Below are positions 1 to 6,024 of a stretch of DNA of 9,466 nt, one piece after another (position 1 is the stretch's first letter; each line of letters opens with the position of its first letter). A program made the translations under genes and the position numbers. A model generated the notes under the pieces. That model did no database searches. It saw nothing but the letters and a program-made list of their open reading frames with translations, and was not told the origin of the DNA. The stretch is from Candidatus Acetothermia bacterium (GTDB taxonomy: Bacteria > Bipolaricaulota > Bipolaricaulia > Bipolaricaulales > Bipolaricaulaceae), in NCBI GenBank assembly GCA_023255835.1, contig JAGDVW010000045.1:1-9466 (forward strand). Direction: 5' to 3'.

Positions 1-1058
1 ATTTGGAACCGCGCCGGCGAGGAGTACCAAAAGCGGACGACCACGGAGGAGGAAGAGGGAAGGAGGGTCCAGGTGGTGCGGTTCCGAATTTCTCCGCCCA
101 CATGGATCTTGCTCGCGCCCTCGTTTCCCGCCGCCGCAACCACGACCCGGCCAGCCCGGTCCACAAGCCCCGAGACCATCCGCTCGAACGGGCCTGTCCC
201 ATCATGCGGGCCAGCGTGGCCACCAAGGGAGATGTTGACCACCGCGGGTTTTCCCAAGTGCTCCGCGGCTTCGAACACGAATTTGATCCCGTCCACCACG
301 CCATCCTCGTAGAAGTTGGTCTTAACCACCACGAGATCCGCACCCGGGGCAACCCCGGGGAGCCCGGCCCCAAAGCCCCCGGCGGCGATCCCCGCCACAT
401 GGGTCCCGTGGCCCATGGTATCCGGAACCGGCGAGTAATTCGCCCGGATTGCGGCCTCCAAATCCCGCTGGGAATAGCAGCGGCCATAGAGCCCCTCATC
501 GGCCTCATCACCCCAAAACGCCGGAAACCAGCCGATTCCTCCGCCTGTTTGGTCCCAGTAAAAGAGGATCCGCGAGCCCTCCGGTGTTCCATCGCCGTTC
601 CGATCCACGCGGAAAGCCGGATGCAGGATATCCACCCCGGAATCGACGATCCCGATGATCACCCCTTCCCCGGTGGTGCTGGGCGAGCCGTACCAAAGGG
701 CCGGCGCGCCCACTTCGGGAACGGACCGATCGAGGAAGGGCTCCACCGGCCGGCTGGCCGTGATCCGCAAAACTTCGGGTCTTTCCACCAAGGCCAAAAT
801 TTGGGAAAGGGGGAGCGCGGCCGTGGCCAAGTTCCCCACCCGGGACCGCAGTCCAGGTACGGGGAGGGCCGCCCCGGCCCTGAGCTCCACGAACACCGGG
901 ATCTGCGGGTCGGAAACGTTTTCCGCTCCGTAAGGGGAGAGGAGGGCTGGTTTTGTTTCCGACGGGGCATACAAAACGGCCTTTAGCATGGGATCGAGCT
1001 TTTCAGGGCCGGCGAAGGCCAAGAAGGCGGCAAGGACCAAAAGAGCGAAGATTTTCAC
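1..1058 (-). CDS. Secreted subtilisin-like serine protease (S8), N-terminal part, cut by window edge
   Basis: This is a subtilase, an endopeptidase using an Asp-His-Ser triad, probably exported. The visible 352 residues hold a signal peptide (MKIFALLVLAAFLAFAG, residues 1-17), a region of about 110 residues that may be a propeptide, then the S8 core. Asp139 lies in GIVDSGVD, His217 in MGHGTHVAG, and the oxyanion Asn312 in AAAGNEG. The catalytic Ser motif would lie beyond the left edge. Residues about 150-215 form an insertion starting DRNGDGTPEG, which looks like a calcium loop, followed by ILFYWDQ; this resembles the CspA-like branch of S8. I chose the GTG at 1058 because the hydrophobic leader starts there and a -10 box (TAAAAT) lies exactly 7 bases upstream, giving a leaderless start. 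No Shine-Dalgarno is seen. It is divergent from the EamA gene. The family is certain; the substrate is unknown. Confidence 0.93.
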   Translation of the reverse strand, partial: MKIFALLVLAAFLAFAGPEKLDPMLKAVLYAPSETKPALLSPYGAENVSDPQIPVFVELRAGAALPVPGLRSRVGNLATAALPLSQILALVERPEVLRITASRPVEPFLDRSVPEVGAPALWYGSPSTTGEGVIIGIVDSGVDILHPAFRVDRNGDGTPEGSRILFYWDQTGGGIGWFPAFWGDEADEGLYGRCYSQRDLEAAIRANYSPVPDTMGHGTHVAGIAAGGFGAGLPGVAPGADLVVVKTNFYEDGVVDGIKFVFEAAEHLGKPAVVNISLGGHAGPHDGTGPFERMVSGLVDRAGRVVVAAAGNEGASKIHVGGEIRNRTTWTLLPSSSSVVVRFWYSSPARFQ

Positions 1059-1065
1059 GACCAAA

Positions 1066-1071
1066 ATTTTA
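1066..1071 (-). promoter_or_regulatory. -10 box of a leaderless promoter for the subtilase
   Basis: Read on the minus strand the hexamer is TAAAAT and is followed by exactly 7 bases and then the GTG start. A transcript starting about 7 bases after the -10 would begin at the start codon itself, the arrangement of leaderless mRNAs in Thermus/Deinococcus-type bacteria. No good -35 is visible and there is no Shine-Dalgarno upstream of the GTG. Confidence 0.45.
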
Positions 1072-1130
1072 CCGAGGCGAGGCCCTCGGGTTGCCCTCCG
1101 CTCTTGGGTGGGTGAGGATTGGGCTCCGAA

Positions 1131-1136
1131 GGAGAG
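1131..1136 (+). promoter_or_regulatory. Ribosome binding site deciding the EamA start
   Basis: GGAGAG sits 5 bases before the ATG at 1142. It points to this ATG as the true start, rather than the in-frame TTG at 1119 of the downstream reading frame, which has no such site. This supports reading the gene as frameshifted. Confidence 0.6.
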
Positions 1137-1141
1137 AAAAG

Positions 1142-1580
1142 ATGCGTCCGGAGATTTTCGCGCTGGCGGCGGCGATTTTTTTGGTCGTTGGGATCAGCTT
1201 TCGGGAAGAAGGGCATGGCCATGGCCGGCCTCTCCCCGGAACAGGGGCTTTTCCTGAGGCTCGGCCTTTCCGCCCTCCTCGTTTTCTTCCTCGTTCTTCC
1301 CCGGATCGGCCAATATGCGCAGGCCTGGTCCACCCCGGAGGGGAAAAAGGGGATGCTTTTGGTCCTGATATTTGAGGGTTTGGTGGCCGGGACCCTGGGG
1401 ATGCTCGCGTTTTACACGGCCCTGCGGCGGGGCGAGCTTTCGCGGGTCGTGCCCCTCGCCTTCACCACCCCTCTTTGGGGTTTCCTCTTAGGGCTTGTGG
1501 CGTTTGGGGAGAAAGCCACGGCCCTGAAGGCCGGGGGCGTGGCCGCCATGCTCCTCGGCATCGTCCTCCTCAACCTTTAG
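1142..1580 (+). CDS. Single-domain EamA (DMT superfamily) transporter, +1 frameshift near the N terminus
   Basis: This is a small inner-membrane transporter of the EamA/DMT family; the substrate is unknown. The ATG at 1142 has a good ribosome site (GGAGAG, 1131-1136) and gives MRPEIFALAAAIF, half of a typical EamA first helix. The remainder of that helix (WSLGSAFGKKG) is in the +1 frame after a run of seven T (1176-1182). Dropping one T joins them into a 145-residue protein of normal length for one EamA domain (about 140), with five predicted helices and the closing pattern PLAFTTPLWGFLLG...GEKATALKAGG...LLGIVLLNL. Without the shift, translation from 1142 ends at 1375 after 77 residues. A TTG at 1119 opens the second frame but gives an Arg-rich start and no intact first helix; internal ATGs at 1215 and 1221 would lose it. 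The cause may be an assembly error, slippage or a real mutation. It ends 39 bases before the PadR gene. Confidence 0.75.
1175..1184 (+). other. T7 homopolymer at the EamA frameshift
   Basis: The sequence reads A-TTTTTTT-GG. In the frame set by the ATG at 1142 the codons are ATT TTT TTG; the transporter continues in the frame read TGG from 1182. One T fewer would make the gene continuous. Runs of this kind are common sites of sequencing error and also of RNA polymerase slippage. Confidence 0.8.
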
Positions 1581-1601
1581 GACGGGAAAGTTCCATCTTG
1601 G

Positions 1602-1607
1602 TATAAT
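1602..1607 (+). promoter_or_regulatory. TATAAT -10 box and possible operator of the PadR gene
   Basis: A perfect TATAAT ends 12 bases before the ATG at 1620, so the predicted transcript would have a leader of only about 5 bases and no Shine-Dalgarno. The box is framed by a small inverted repeat, TTGG-TATAAT-CCAA (1598-1611), a plausible place for the PadR protein to bind and repress its own promoter. No convincing -35 hexamer is seen. The operator role is inference. Confidence 0.55.
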
Positions 1608-1619
1608 CCAACTTGTAAC

Positions 1620-2138
1620 ATGAGTGAGGCCTTTCCCGTGGGTCCCGTGGTCCTGGGCTACCTCCTCCTCGAGGGAGAGGCCCATGGTTATGAGCTTCTT
1701 TCCCGCCTCCACGAGGATTTGGGACGGATTTGGCGCATTGCCCCAAGCCAGCTCTATTCAACCCTCTCCCTCCTTGAGCGCCGCGGACTCGTGTTGGGAA
1801 CAAAAGAGCCCCAGGAAAACCGCCCGCCCCGCATCCGGTACTTCCTCACGGAAAGGGGGAAGGAGGAGTTCTGGAAATGGGCCCTCTCCCCGGTTCCCCG
1901 CCTGCGCCTCCTCCGCTCCCATCTCCTCCCCAAAATCTTTTTCCTCCTGAAACTTGCCCCGGAAAAGGTCCCCGACCTCCTCAACGCCCAAAAAGAGACC
2001 CTTCTTTCCCTCAAGGCCCAAGTCGAGGGGGAGAATCCCACTGACCAGTTCCAAAGAATCCTCAAAAGCCTTCGCCTCCTCCAGTTGGACGCGGGGCTGC
2101 GGTGGATCGCCGAGGTTTTGAAAAAGGAGGGAGCATGA
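1620..2138 (+). CDS. PadR-family transcriptional regulator
   Basis: This 172-residue cytoplasmic protein is a winged-helix repressor of the PadR family. Residues about 8-85 carry the family pattern: VVLGYLLLEGEAHGYELLSRL, then a recognition region IAPSQLYSTLSLLERRGLV, then a wing with the basic stretch RPPRIRYFLTERG. Residues about 90-172 form the longer C-terminal helical part used for dimerisation. PadR proteins usually repress a nearby transporter or stress gene and release DNA when a small ligand binds. Here the gene has its own TATAAT promoter and its TGA overlaps the next ATG (ATGA at 2135-2138), so it is translationally coupled to the ABC importer. It probably controls that importer and itself; whether it also acts on the EamA gene just upstream is unclear. 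The ligand is unknown. Confidence 0.92.
   Translation: MSEAFPVGPVVLGYLLLEGEAHGYELLSRLHEDLGRIWRIAPSQLYSTLSLLERRGLVLGTKEPQENRPPRIRYFLTERGKEEFWKWALSPVPRLRLLRSHLLPKIFFLLKLAPEKVPDLLNAQKETLLSLKAQVEGENPTDQFQRILKSLRLLQLDAGLRWIAEVLKKEGA
2124..2131 (+). promoter_or_regulatory. Strong ribosome binding site for the importer binding protein
   Basis: AAGGAGGG lies 3 bases before the ATG at 2135, inside the end of the PadR gene. Together with the ATGA overlap it fixes the start at 2135 rather than at upstream in-frame codons. Confidence 0.75.
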
Positions 2139-3127
2139 GAAAGTTGATTTTTGGGATCCTAGCGGTGTTTTTCGTTTTGGGAGCGGCCCAGGTCACTGTG
2201 GTAGACCAAGCCGGCCGCGAGGTCCTGGTCCCGCCCCATCCCGCGCGCATCGCTAGCGCCTTCGGGGTCGCCACCCCTTATCTTTACTGCTTCGTTGGCG
2301 GGGAGAAAATCGTGGCCGCCCGGTATCTGGGGCTTCCCGACCACCCCCTCTCCCGGGAGGTGATGAGCCGCATCGACCCCGCCTATGCCGAGAAGGCTTT
2401 GGGTGGGGAGGTCACCGCCGAGGAGCTTCTGGCCAAGGGCGCCGAGCTCGTCTTCGCCGGCCTGAAACACCGGGACCTCGCCAAAGTGCTCGGAGAGATC
2501 GGGATCCCCACAATCCTCATCGGTCCCGAGACCTTTGCGGCCGTGAGGGAGGCCACCCTCATCATCGGCCAGGCCCTGGGGGAGGAGGAAAGGGCGCAGA
2601 AGCTCGTGGCCTTTTACCAAGAGATTTTGGATGGGGTGGCTGCGGCCACGCGGGAGATCCCCCCGGAAGCACGACCAAAAGTCCTGGTCCTCGGCACCAG
2701 CGCCCTGCGGGTGGCTTCCGGGGAGATGTATCAGTCCCGCATGGTCGAGCTAGCCGGCGGCATTTCCGTCACCCAGGGCCTTCCCGGCTCCTGGCAAAAC
2801 GTGAACATCGAACAAGTACTCATTTGGAACCCCGATGTGATCATCATCGTCCCCTATAGCCCTGTGGAGCCTGCCGATCTTCTCCGCGACCAAATTTGGG
2901 CGGCCGTGGAAGCTGTGAAAACCGGCCGCGTCTACAAAATGCCCCAGCTCCTTTTCGCCTGGGACACGCCCATCCCTGAGTCCATCCTGGGGATCCTGTG
3001 GATGGCCGCGCTATTCCATCCTGGACGGGTTCCGCTGGATTTTGAGGAGACGATCCGCGCCTTCTACCAGGAGTTTTATCGGTGCACGCTGTCAGCCGCG
3101 GAGCTAAGCGAGCTTCTTGGGAGGTGA
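2135..3127 (+). CDS. ABC importer substrate-binding protein (BtuF/FhuD/TroA-like, PF01497 type)
   Basis: This 330-residue protein is the extracytoplasmic receptor of a type II ABC importer for an iron chelate, haem, cobalamin or similar ligand. Residues 1-18 form a Sec signal peptide (MRKLIFGILAVFFVLGAAQ) with no lipobox cysteine, so a soluble periplasmic protein is expected. The mature part begins VTVVDQAGREVLVP, the usual opening of this fold. It has the N-lobe patterns ARIASAFG and EELLAKGAELVFAG (about 97-109), the linker helix region around 150-175, and the C-lobe segments VLVLGTSALRVASG, VNIEQVLIWNPDVIIIV (223-239) and PESILGILWMAALFHP (281-296). These are typical of PF01497 receptors and do not reveal the ligand. 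It starts inside the stop of the PadR gene and its own TGA overlaps the permease GTG. Confidence 0.9.
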   Translation: MRKLIFGILAVFFVLGAAQVTVVDQAGREVLVPPHPARIASAFGVATPYLYCFVGGEKIVAARYLGLPDHPLSREVMSRIDPAYAEKALGGEVTAEELLAKGAELVFAGLKHRDLAKVLGEIGIPTILIGPETFAAVREATLIIGQALGEEERAQKLVAFYQEILDGVAAATREIPPEARPKVLVLGTSALRVASGEMYQSRMVELAGGISVTQGLPGSWQNVNIEQVLIWNPDVIIIVPYSPVEPADLLRDQIWAAVEAVKTGRVYKMPQLLFAWDTPIPESILGILWMAALFHPGRVPLDFEETIRAFYQEFYRCTLSAAELSELLGR

Positions 3128-4116
3128 GGCGGGCCGGGCTCGTTTTGGCCCTCTGCCTCCTCCCCCTTCCCATCGTCTTTGGCTCGCTCCTCCTTGGCCG
3201 AATGGATCTCGGGGCCCGGGAGGTATGGGCTTCCCTTCTTGGGGGCGCGGTGCCGGAGACCGTACGGGCTTTGGTCTTGCGGGTGCGGCTGCCCCGCCTT
3301 TTGGCCGCGGCTTTGGTGGGAGCAAACCTAGCCGTCTCCGGTGCCGCCTTCCAGGGGATTTTTCGTAATCCTCTGGTGGAATCCCGGATCCTTGGGGTGA
3401 GCGCGGGCGCCGGGCTCGGCGCGGCCTTGGCCATGGTCCTCCGTTCCGGGCCCTTGGGGATTCAAGGCTTATCCTTCATCGGCGGCCTTCTCGCCGCGGG
3501 CCTGGCCATGCTCCTCGGCACCGCCTTCGGCGGGGGGATCCTCGTGCTCGTCCTCTCCGGCGTCCTGGTGAACTCCTTTTTCTCCTCGCTTGTGAGCTTG
3601 GTGAAATACTTTGCCGACCCTTACGTGCAGCTTCCCGGGATCACTTTTTGGCTTATGGGCGGCCTTTCCACGGTGCGCTGGGCGGATTTTTGGCCGCTGG
3701 CCGCAGCCAGCGCAATCGGCTTAGGCGGGCTCCTTCTACTGCGCTGGCGCTTAAACCTCCTCACCCTGAGCGAGGCCGAGGCCCAGGCCCTCGGGCTTCC
3801 GGTTAAACGCCTCCGTTTTCTCACCGTGGCCTTGGGGACTTTACTCACCGCGGCCTCAGTTTCGGTGAGCGGGGTGGTGGGCTGGATAGGTCTGATCGTG
3901 CCCCACGCCGCGCGGGCCCTGGTTGGCCCGGATCACCTTTTCCTCATCCCCGCTGCCGCCGGCCTGGGCGCCGCGGTCCTCCTTATCTTCGACGACATCG
4001 CCCGCACCCTCCTCCCCACGGAGATCCCCTTGGATATCCTCACCGGCCTCATTGGCGTCCCCGTTTTCTTCCTCCTTTTCATGCGGCAAATCCGCAAAGG
4101 AGGAGGGTGGCGATGA
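3124..4116 (+). CDS. ABC importer permease, FecCD/BtuC family
   Basis: This is the membrane subunit of the importer, 330 residues with about ten predicted helices, the family's usual size. Recognisable blocks are RLPRLLAAALVGANLAVSGAAFQG (55-78), FRNPLVESRILGVSAGAGLG (80-99), ITFWLMGGLS (173-182) and the coupling region GWIGLIVPHAAR (253-264), followed by DDIARTLLPTEIPLDILTGLIGVPVF. These match BtuC/FhuB/FecC-type permeases. I chose the GTG at 3124 because it overlaps the preceding stop (GTGA), as at the other junctions of this operon, and gives the normal N terminus. An in-frame GTG at 3082 has a better placed ribosome site (AGGAG, 3069-3073) and would add 14 residues, so it cannot be excluded. 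The permease probably works as a homodimer, since no second permease gene is present. Confidence 0.92.
   Translation: MRRAGLVLALCLLPLPIVFGSLLLGRMDLGAREVWASLLGGAVPETVRALVLRVRLPRLLAAALVGANLAVSGAAFQGIFRNPLVESRILGVSAGAGLGAALAMVLRSGPLGIQGLSFIGGLLAAGLAMLLGTAFGGGILVLVLSGVLVNSFFSSLVSLVKYFADPYVQLPGITFWLMGGLSTVRWADFWPLAAASAIGLGGLLLLRWRLNLLTLSEAEAQALGLPVKRLRFLTVALGTLLTAASVSVSGVVGWIGLIVPHAARALVGPDHLFLIPAAAGLGAAVLLIFDDIARTLLPTEIPLDILTGLIGVPVFFLLFMRQIRKGGGWR
4097..4107 (+). promoter_or_regulatory. Ribosome binding site for the importer ATPase
   Basis: AAGGAGGAGGG lies 5 bases before the ATG at 4113. It favours that ATG over the in-frame GTG at 4107, which lies within the site itself. Confidence 0.7.
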
Positions 4117-4895
4117 GCCTCGTTGCCCGGGAGATCTCCTACGCCTACATCCCTGGCCAATACGCGCTTTCTGGGGTGAGCCTAACTTTGGAGCCGGGCG
4201 AGGTCCTTTTCCTCCTTGGGGCCAACGGGAGCGGGAAGACCACCCTTTTGGAATGCCTCTGCGGCGTGCGCTTTCCTCAAGCTGGGGAAATCCTTCTGGA
4301 CGGTGCTCCCCTCTCCTCCCTTCCCCCCCGGGAGCGGGCGAAACGTATTGCCTACGTTCCCCAGTTTCCTGAAGCAGCTTTCGCCTACACGGTGGAGGAG
4401 ATGGTCCTTTTCGGCAGGGCTCCCCACGTGGGCCCCTTTGGCCGGCCGACTAAAAAGGACCAAGAAAAGGTGGAGAAAGCCCTGGAATTGGTGGGGATTT
4501 ACCCGCTCCACAAAAGGGCGGTGAACACTTTAAGCGGGGGAGAACGACGTTTGGTCCTCATCGCCCGCGGGCTTGCCCAGGAAGCCCCTTACCTTTTGCT
4601 CGACGAGCCCGACGCTCACCTGGATCCAGCCAACCAGCACCGCATCCTCTCCGTGGTTCGGGATTTGGCTAAACAAGGCCTGGGAGTGGTGGCCACCACC
4701 CATAACCCCAATTCCGCCCTCCTTTACGGACAAAGAGTCCTCCTCCTCCGCTCCGGGAAAACTTTGGCCCAGGGCGAGCCCTTTGTTGCCCTCTCCCCGG
4801 AGATCCTCGCTGAGGCCTATGGAATCACTTTCCAAATTTTGGGGGACGGAAGCGGGCCCCGGGCCTTCATCCCCCGTGTGGAGCGGAAGGCCTAG
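4113..4895 (+). CDS. ABC importer ATPase, FecE/BtuD family
   Basis: This 260-residue cytoplasmic ATPase powers the FecCD-type importer. All nucleotide-binding motifs are intact: Walker A GANGSGKTT (36-44), Q-loop Gln84 in YVPQF, signature LSGGE (140-144), Walker B YLLLDEP (160-166), D-loop HLDP, and H-loop His197 in ATTHNP. The segment FGRAPHVGPFGRPTKKD (100-116) is typical of iron-chelate/cobalamin-type ATPases. The ATG lies in the stop of the permease gene (ATGA, 4113-4116). The gene ends tail to tail with the TPR protein: its TAG (4893-4895) and the opposite TAG (4892-4894) share a CTAG, leaving no room for a separate terminator between them. The role is certain at family level; the cargo is unknown. 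Confidence 0.95.
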   Translation: MSLVAREISYAYIPGQYALSGVSLTLEPGEVLFLLGANGSGKTTLLECLCGVRFPQAGEILLDGAPLSSLPPRERAKRIAYVPQFPEAAFAYTVEEMVLFGRAPHVGPFGRPTKKDQEKVEKALELVGIYPLHKRAVNTLSGGERRLVLIARGLAQEAPYLLLDEPDAHLDPANQHRILSVVRDLAKQGLGVVATTHNPNSALLYGQRVLLLRSGKTLAQGEPFVALSPEILAEAYGITFQILGDGSGPRAFIPRVERKA

Positions 4896-5695
4896 GGAAA
4901 ATATTTGTTGATGTTTGCCAAATATTCGGTGGCTTTTTCCTTGGCATGCCTGTTCCAAAACGGCCAGTTTCCGATCGGCGCCTCCAAGACTTGCTTGAGC
5001 AGCGACTCGAAGAGAGCTCGATCCTTGGCCCGCACTGCGTATTCCTTGGCGTAGGCCACGTAGTTCTCCAAATAAGTGGGGTCGATCTCGATGGCCCACT
5101 CAAAGTAACGTTTGGCCTCGGAGAGTTTTACTCCAAAGAGGACTCCGTAGTCGGAAAGGTTGGCCAAGAGGGCCCCATAAGCTTGGGGCGCGGAGCCGCC
5201 CATATAAGTCGGATCCAATTCCATGGCGCGCTCGTAAATGGCGCGGATCTTGGGGATGGCGAAGAACGCGGAGAACGGGTTCATTTTCCCAAGAAGCTGT
5301 CCCCAGCCGTGGCCAGCCCAAAGGAGGGCCTTCCCGTCTGAGCACCCCGCTAAAAACTTCTGGAAATCCTCGTTGGAAAGCTTCAGGGCCTCATCGAGGC
5401 CGGAAAGGCCAAGGGCGCGGAACGCATAATCCGCAGCCTTTCGCCATCCCTCTTCCTCCTCGCCCTTGGGTTTTAGGACGCCCCACTCGTACCAAAATTG
5501 GGCCAAGCGCACCAAGATCTCGTGGCTCTCGGGATCTTGCGCAAGGGCGGCCTCATAGAGACCGATGATGCGCTCCAACATCGGGAGCTGATAACGTTCC
5601 GGGTAGAGGGTTTCCGCTTCCTGCATCAAGGCCGCGGGATCCGCTAAAGCCCAAAGGCCGAAGACTAAAAGCAATAGGAACACTCGTCTCATCAT
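4892..5695 (-). CDS. TatT-like TPR protein (TRAP transporter T-component family)
   Basis: This 267-residue exported helical protein resembles TatT (Tp0956 of Treponema; TRAP transporter T-component, PF16811 type), which forms a trimer and binds a TRAP substrate-binding protein. Residues 1-18 are a signal peptide (MMRRVFLLLLVFGLWALA) without a lipobox cysteine. TPR-like helices follow: ERIIGLYEAALAQDPESHE (41-59), KIRAIYERAMELDPTY (149-164), EAKRYFEWAIEIDPTYLENY (193-212). The family hallmark end, YLENYVAYAKEYAVRAKDRALFESLLKQVLE...YLANINKYF, is present. I chose the ATG at 5695, where the signal peptide begins; a second ATG follows at 5692, and a TTG at 5719 lies inside the likely -10 box. No TRAP P, Q or M gene is visible within 5 kb on the left or 3.7 kb on the right. 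Recognition is from pattern; the partner is unknown. Confidence 0.82.
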   Translation of the reverse strand: MMRRVFLLLLVFGLWALADPAALMQEAETLYPERYQLPMLERIIGLYEAALAQDPESHEILVRLAQFWYEWGVLKPKGEEEEGWRKAADYAFRALGLSGLDEALKLSNEDFQKFLAGCSDGKALLWAGHGWGQLLGKMNPFSAFFAIPKIRAIYERAMELDPTYMGGSAPQAYGALLANLSDYGVLFGVKLSEAKRYFEWAIEIDPTYLENYVAYAKEYAVRAKDRALFESLLKQVLEAPIGNWPFWNRHAKEKATEYLANINKYFP

Positions 5696-5719
5696 CTCTC
5701 TTCGTGCCGAAATTTTCAA

Positions 5720-5725
5720 AATATA
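5720..5725 (-). promoter_or_regulatory. -10 box upstream of the TatT-like gene
   Basis: On the minus strand this reads TATATT, placed so that transcription would start roughly 17 bases before the ATG at 5695. The -35 is weak (a TTTTCC about 18 bases upstream). The stretch just before the ATG reads GAAGAGAG, a poor ribosome site. An 11-base palindrome, ATTTT-C-AAAAT (5712-5722), overlaps the box. Confidence 0.4.
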
Positions 5726-5995
5726 AACGCGCTCAGATCATCGGGAAAATGTAGGAATTCCCGCGGGCTATGAGCCCACATTGTGGGCGGGGTAAAAGTA
5801 GGCAGGGTCTTGTCAACAAGGGGCTTCCGTTCTCGCTGCTAGGTAACCTCGATGAGCGTTTGGGAGGACACCAGTTGCGTAGATTTGCGGAAATTCCGTT
5901 GGGAAGGCACAAGCAACGAGGCACTATATACCGTTCCCGCCGCCTCGACGGCGCTTCTTCGATCTCCCTGATAGCACCTGCTCCTTCATGTAAGC
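5726..5995. other. Intergenic region without a convincing gene
   Basis: About 270 bases lie between the TatT-like gene and the end of the peptide-transport operon. The left part (5754-5788) has overlapping small palindromes: GGAATTCC, CCCGCGGG, GGGCT-ATG-AGCCC and GCCCACA-T-TGTGGGC. Further on is CTTGT-CA-ACAAG (5809-5820). The short open frames in it, including 5770-6015 on the plus strand, 5733-5924 on the minus strand and a 39-codon frame at 5852-5971, have poor ribosome sites and no recognisable motif. I see no tRNA or known RNA family. It may be a long upstream regulatory region for the TatT gene, a small RNA locus, or the remains of a lost gene. Confidence 0.5.
5774..5788. repeat. Inverted repeat, possible operator
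   Basis: GCCCACA-T-TGTGGGC is a perfect dyad with 7-base arms and a 1-base centre. The loop is too short for an RNA hairpin, so if functional it is more likely a protein-binding site. It lies about 50 bases upstream of the TatT-gene -10 box. It shares AGCCC with the neighbouring GGGCT-ATG-AGCCC (5765-5777), so the two could not form together. Confidence 0.35.
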
Positions 5996-6017
5996 CCCTA
6001 GTAAAAGCGGACTAGGG
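5996..6017 (-). terminator. Hairpin 3' of the peptide-transport operon
   Basis: CCCTAGT and ACTAGGG form a 7-bp stem around an 8-base loop, 7 bases beyond the dppC stop codon in the direction of transcription. The T-run expected of a strong intrinsic terminator does not follow on the minus strand (the loop itself holds TTTT). It may be a weak terminator or an mRNA 3'-end stabiliser. Confidence 0.4.
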
Positions 6018-6024
6018 CAAGCTT

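Noticed and set aside
3..986. Long plus-strand open frame opposite the subtilase (327 codons)
   Set aside because: It is Arg/Gly/Pro-rich with no recognisable motif, while the minus strand carries the catalytic Asp and His motifs, the oxyanion Asn motif and a signal peptide of an S8 protease. It is a shadow of high GC content.
2844..3434. Minus-strand open frame of 196 codons across the binding-protein/permease junction
   Set aside because: It is highly basic and Ala/Pro/Arg-rich, crosses two well-supported genes and has no motif.
4896..4930. Intrinsic terminator after the importer ATPase
   Set aside because: There is no GC-rich stem with a T-run in the bases after the stop, which are already coding on the opposite strand.
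4530..5099. Minus-strand open frame overlapping the ATPase end and the TatT-like gene
   Set aside because: It conflicts with intact Walker B and H-loop motifs on the plus strand and with the TatT-family C terminus in another minus frame.
5809..5820. TTGACA on the minus strand (5811-5816) as the -35 of a TatT promoter
   Set aside because: The position 17 bases further along reads ACCCCG, with no -10-like sequence at acceptable spacing. The hexamer is part of the CTTGT-CA-ACAAG dyad.
5770..6015. 81-codon plus-strand frame in the intergenic gap
   Set aside because: There is no ribosome site, the ATG is inside a palindrome, there is no recognisable motif, and its end overlaps the operon's 3' hairpin.
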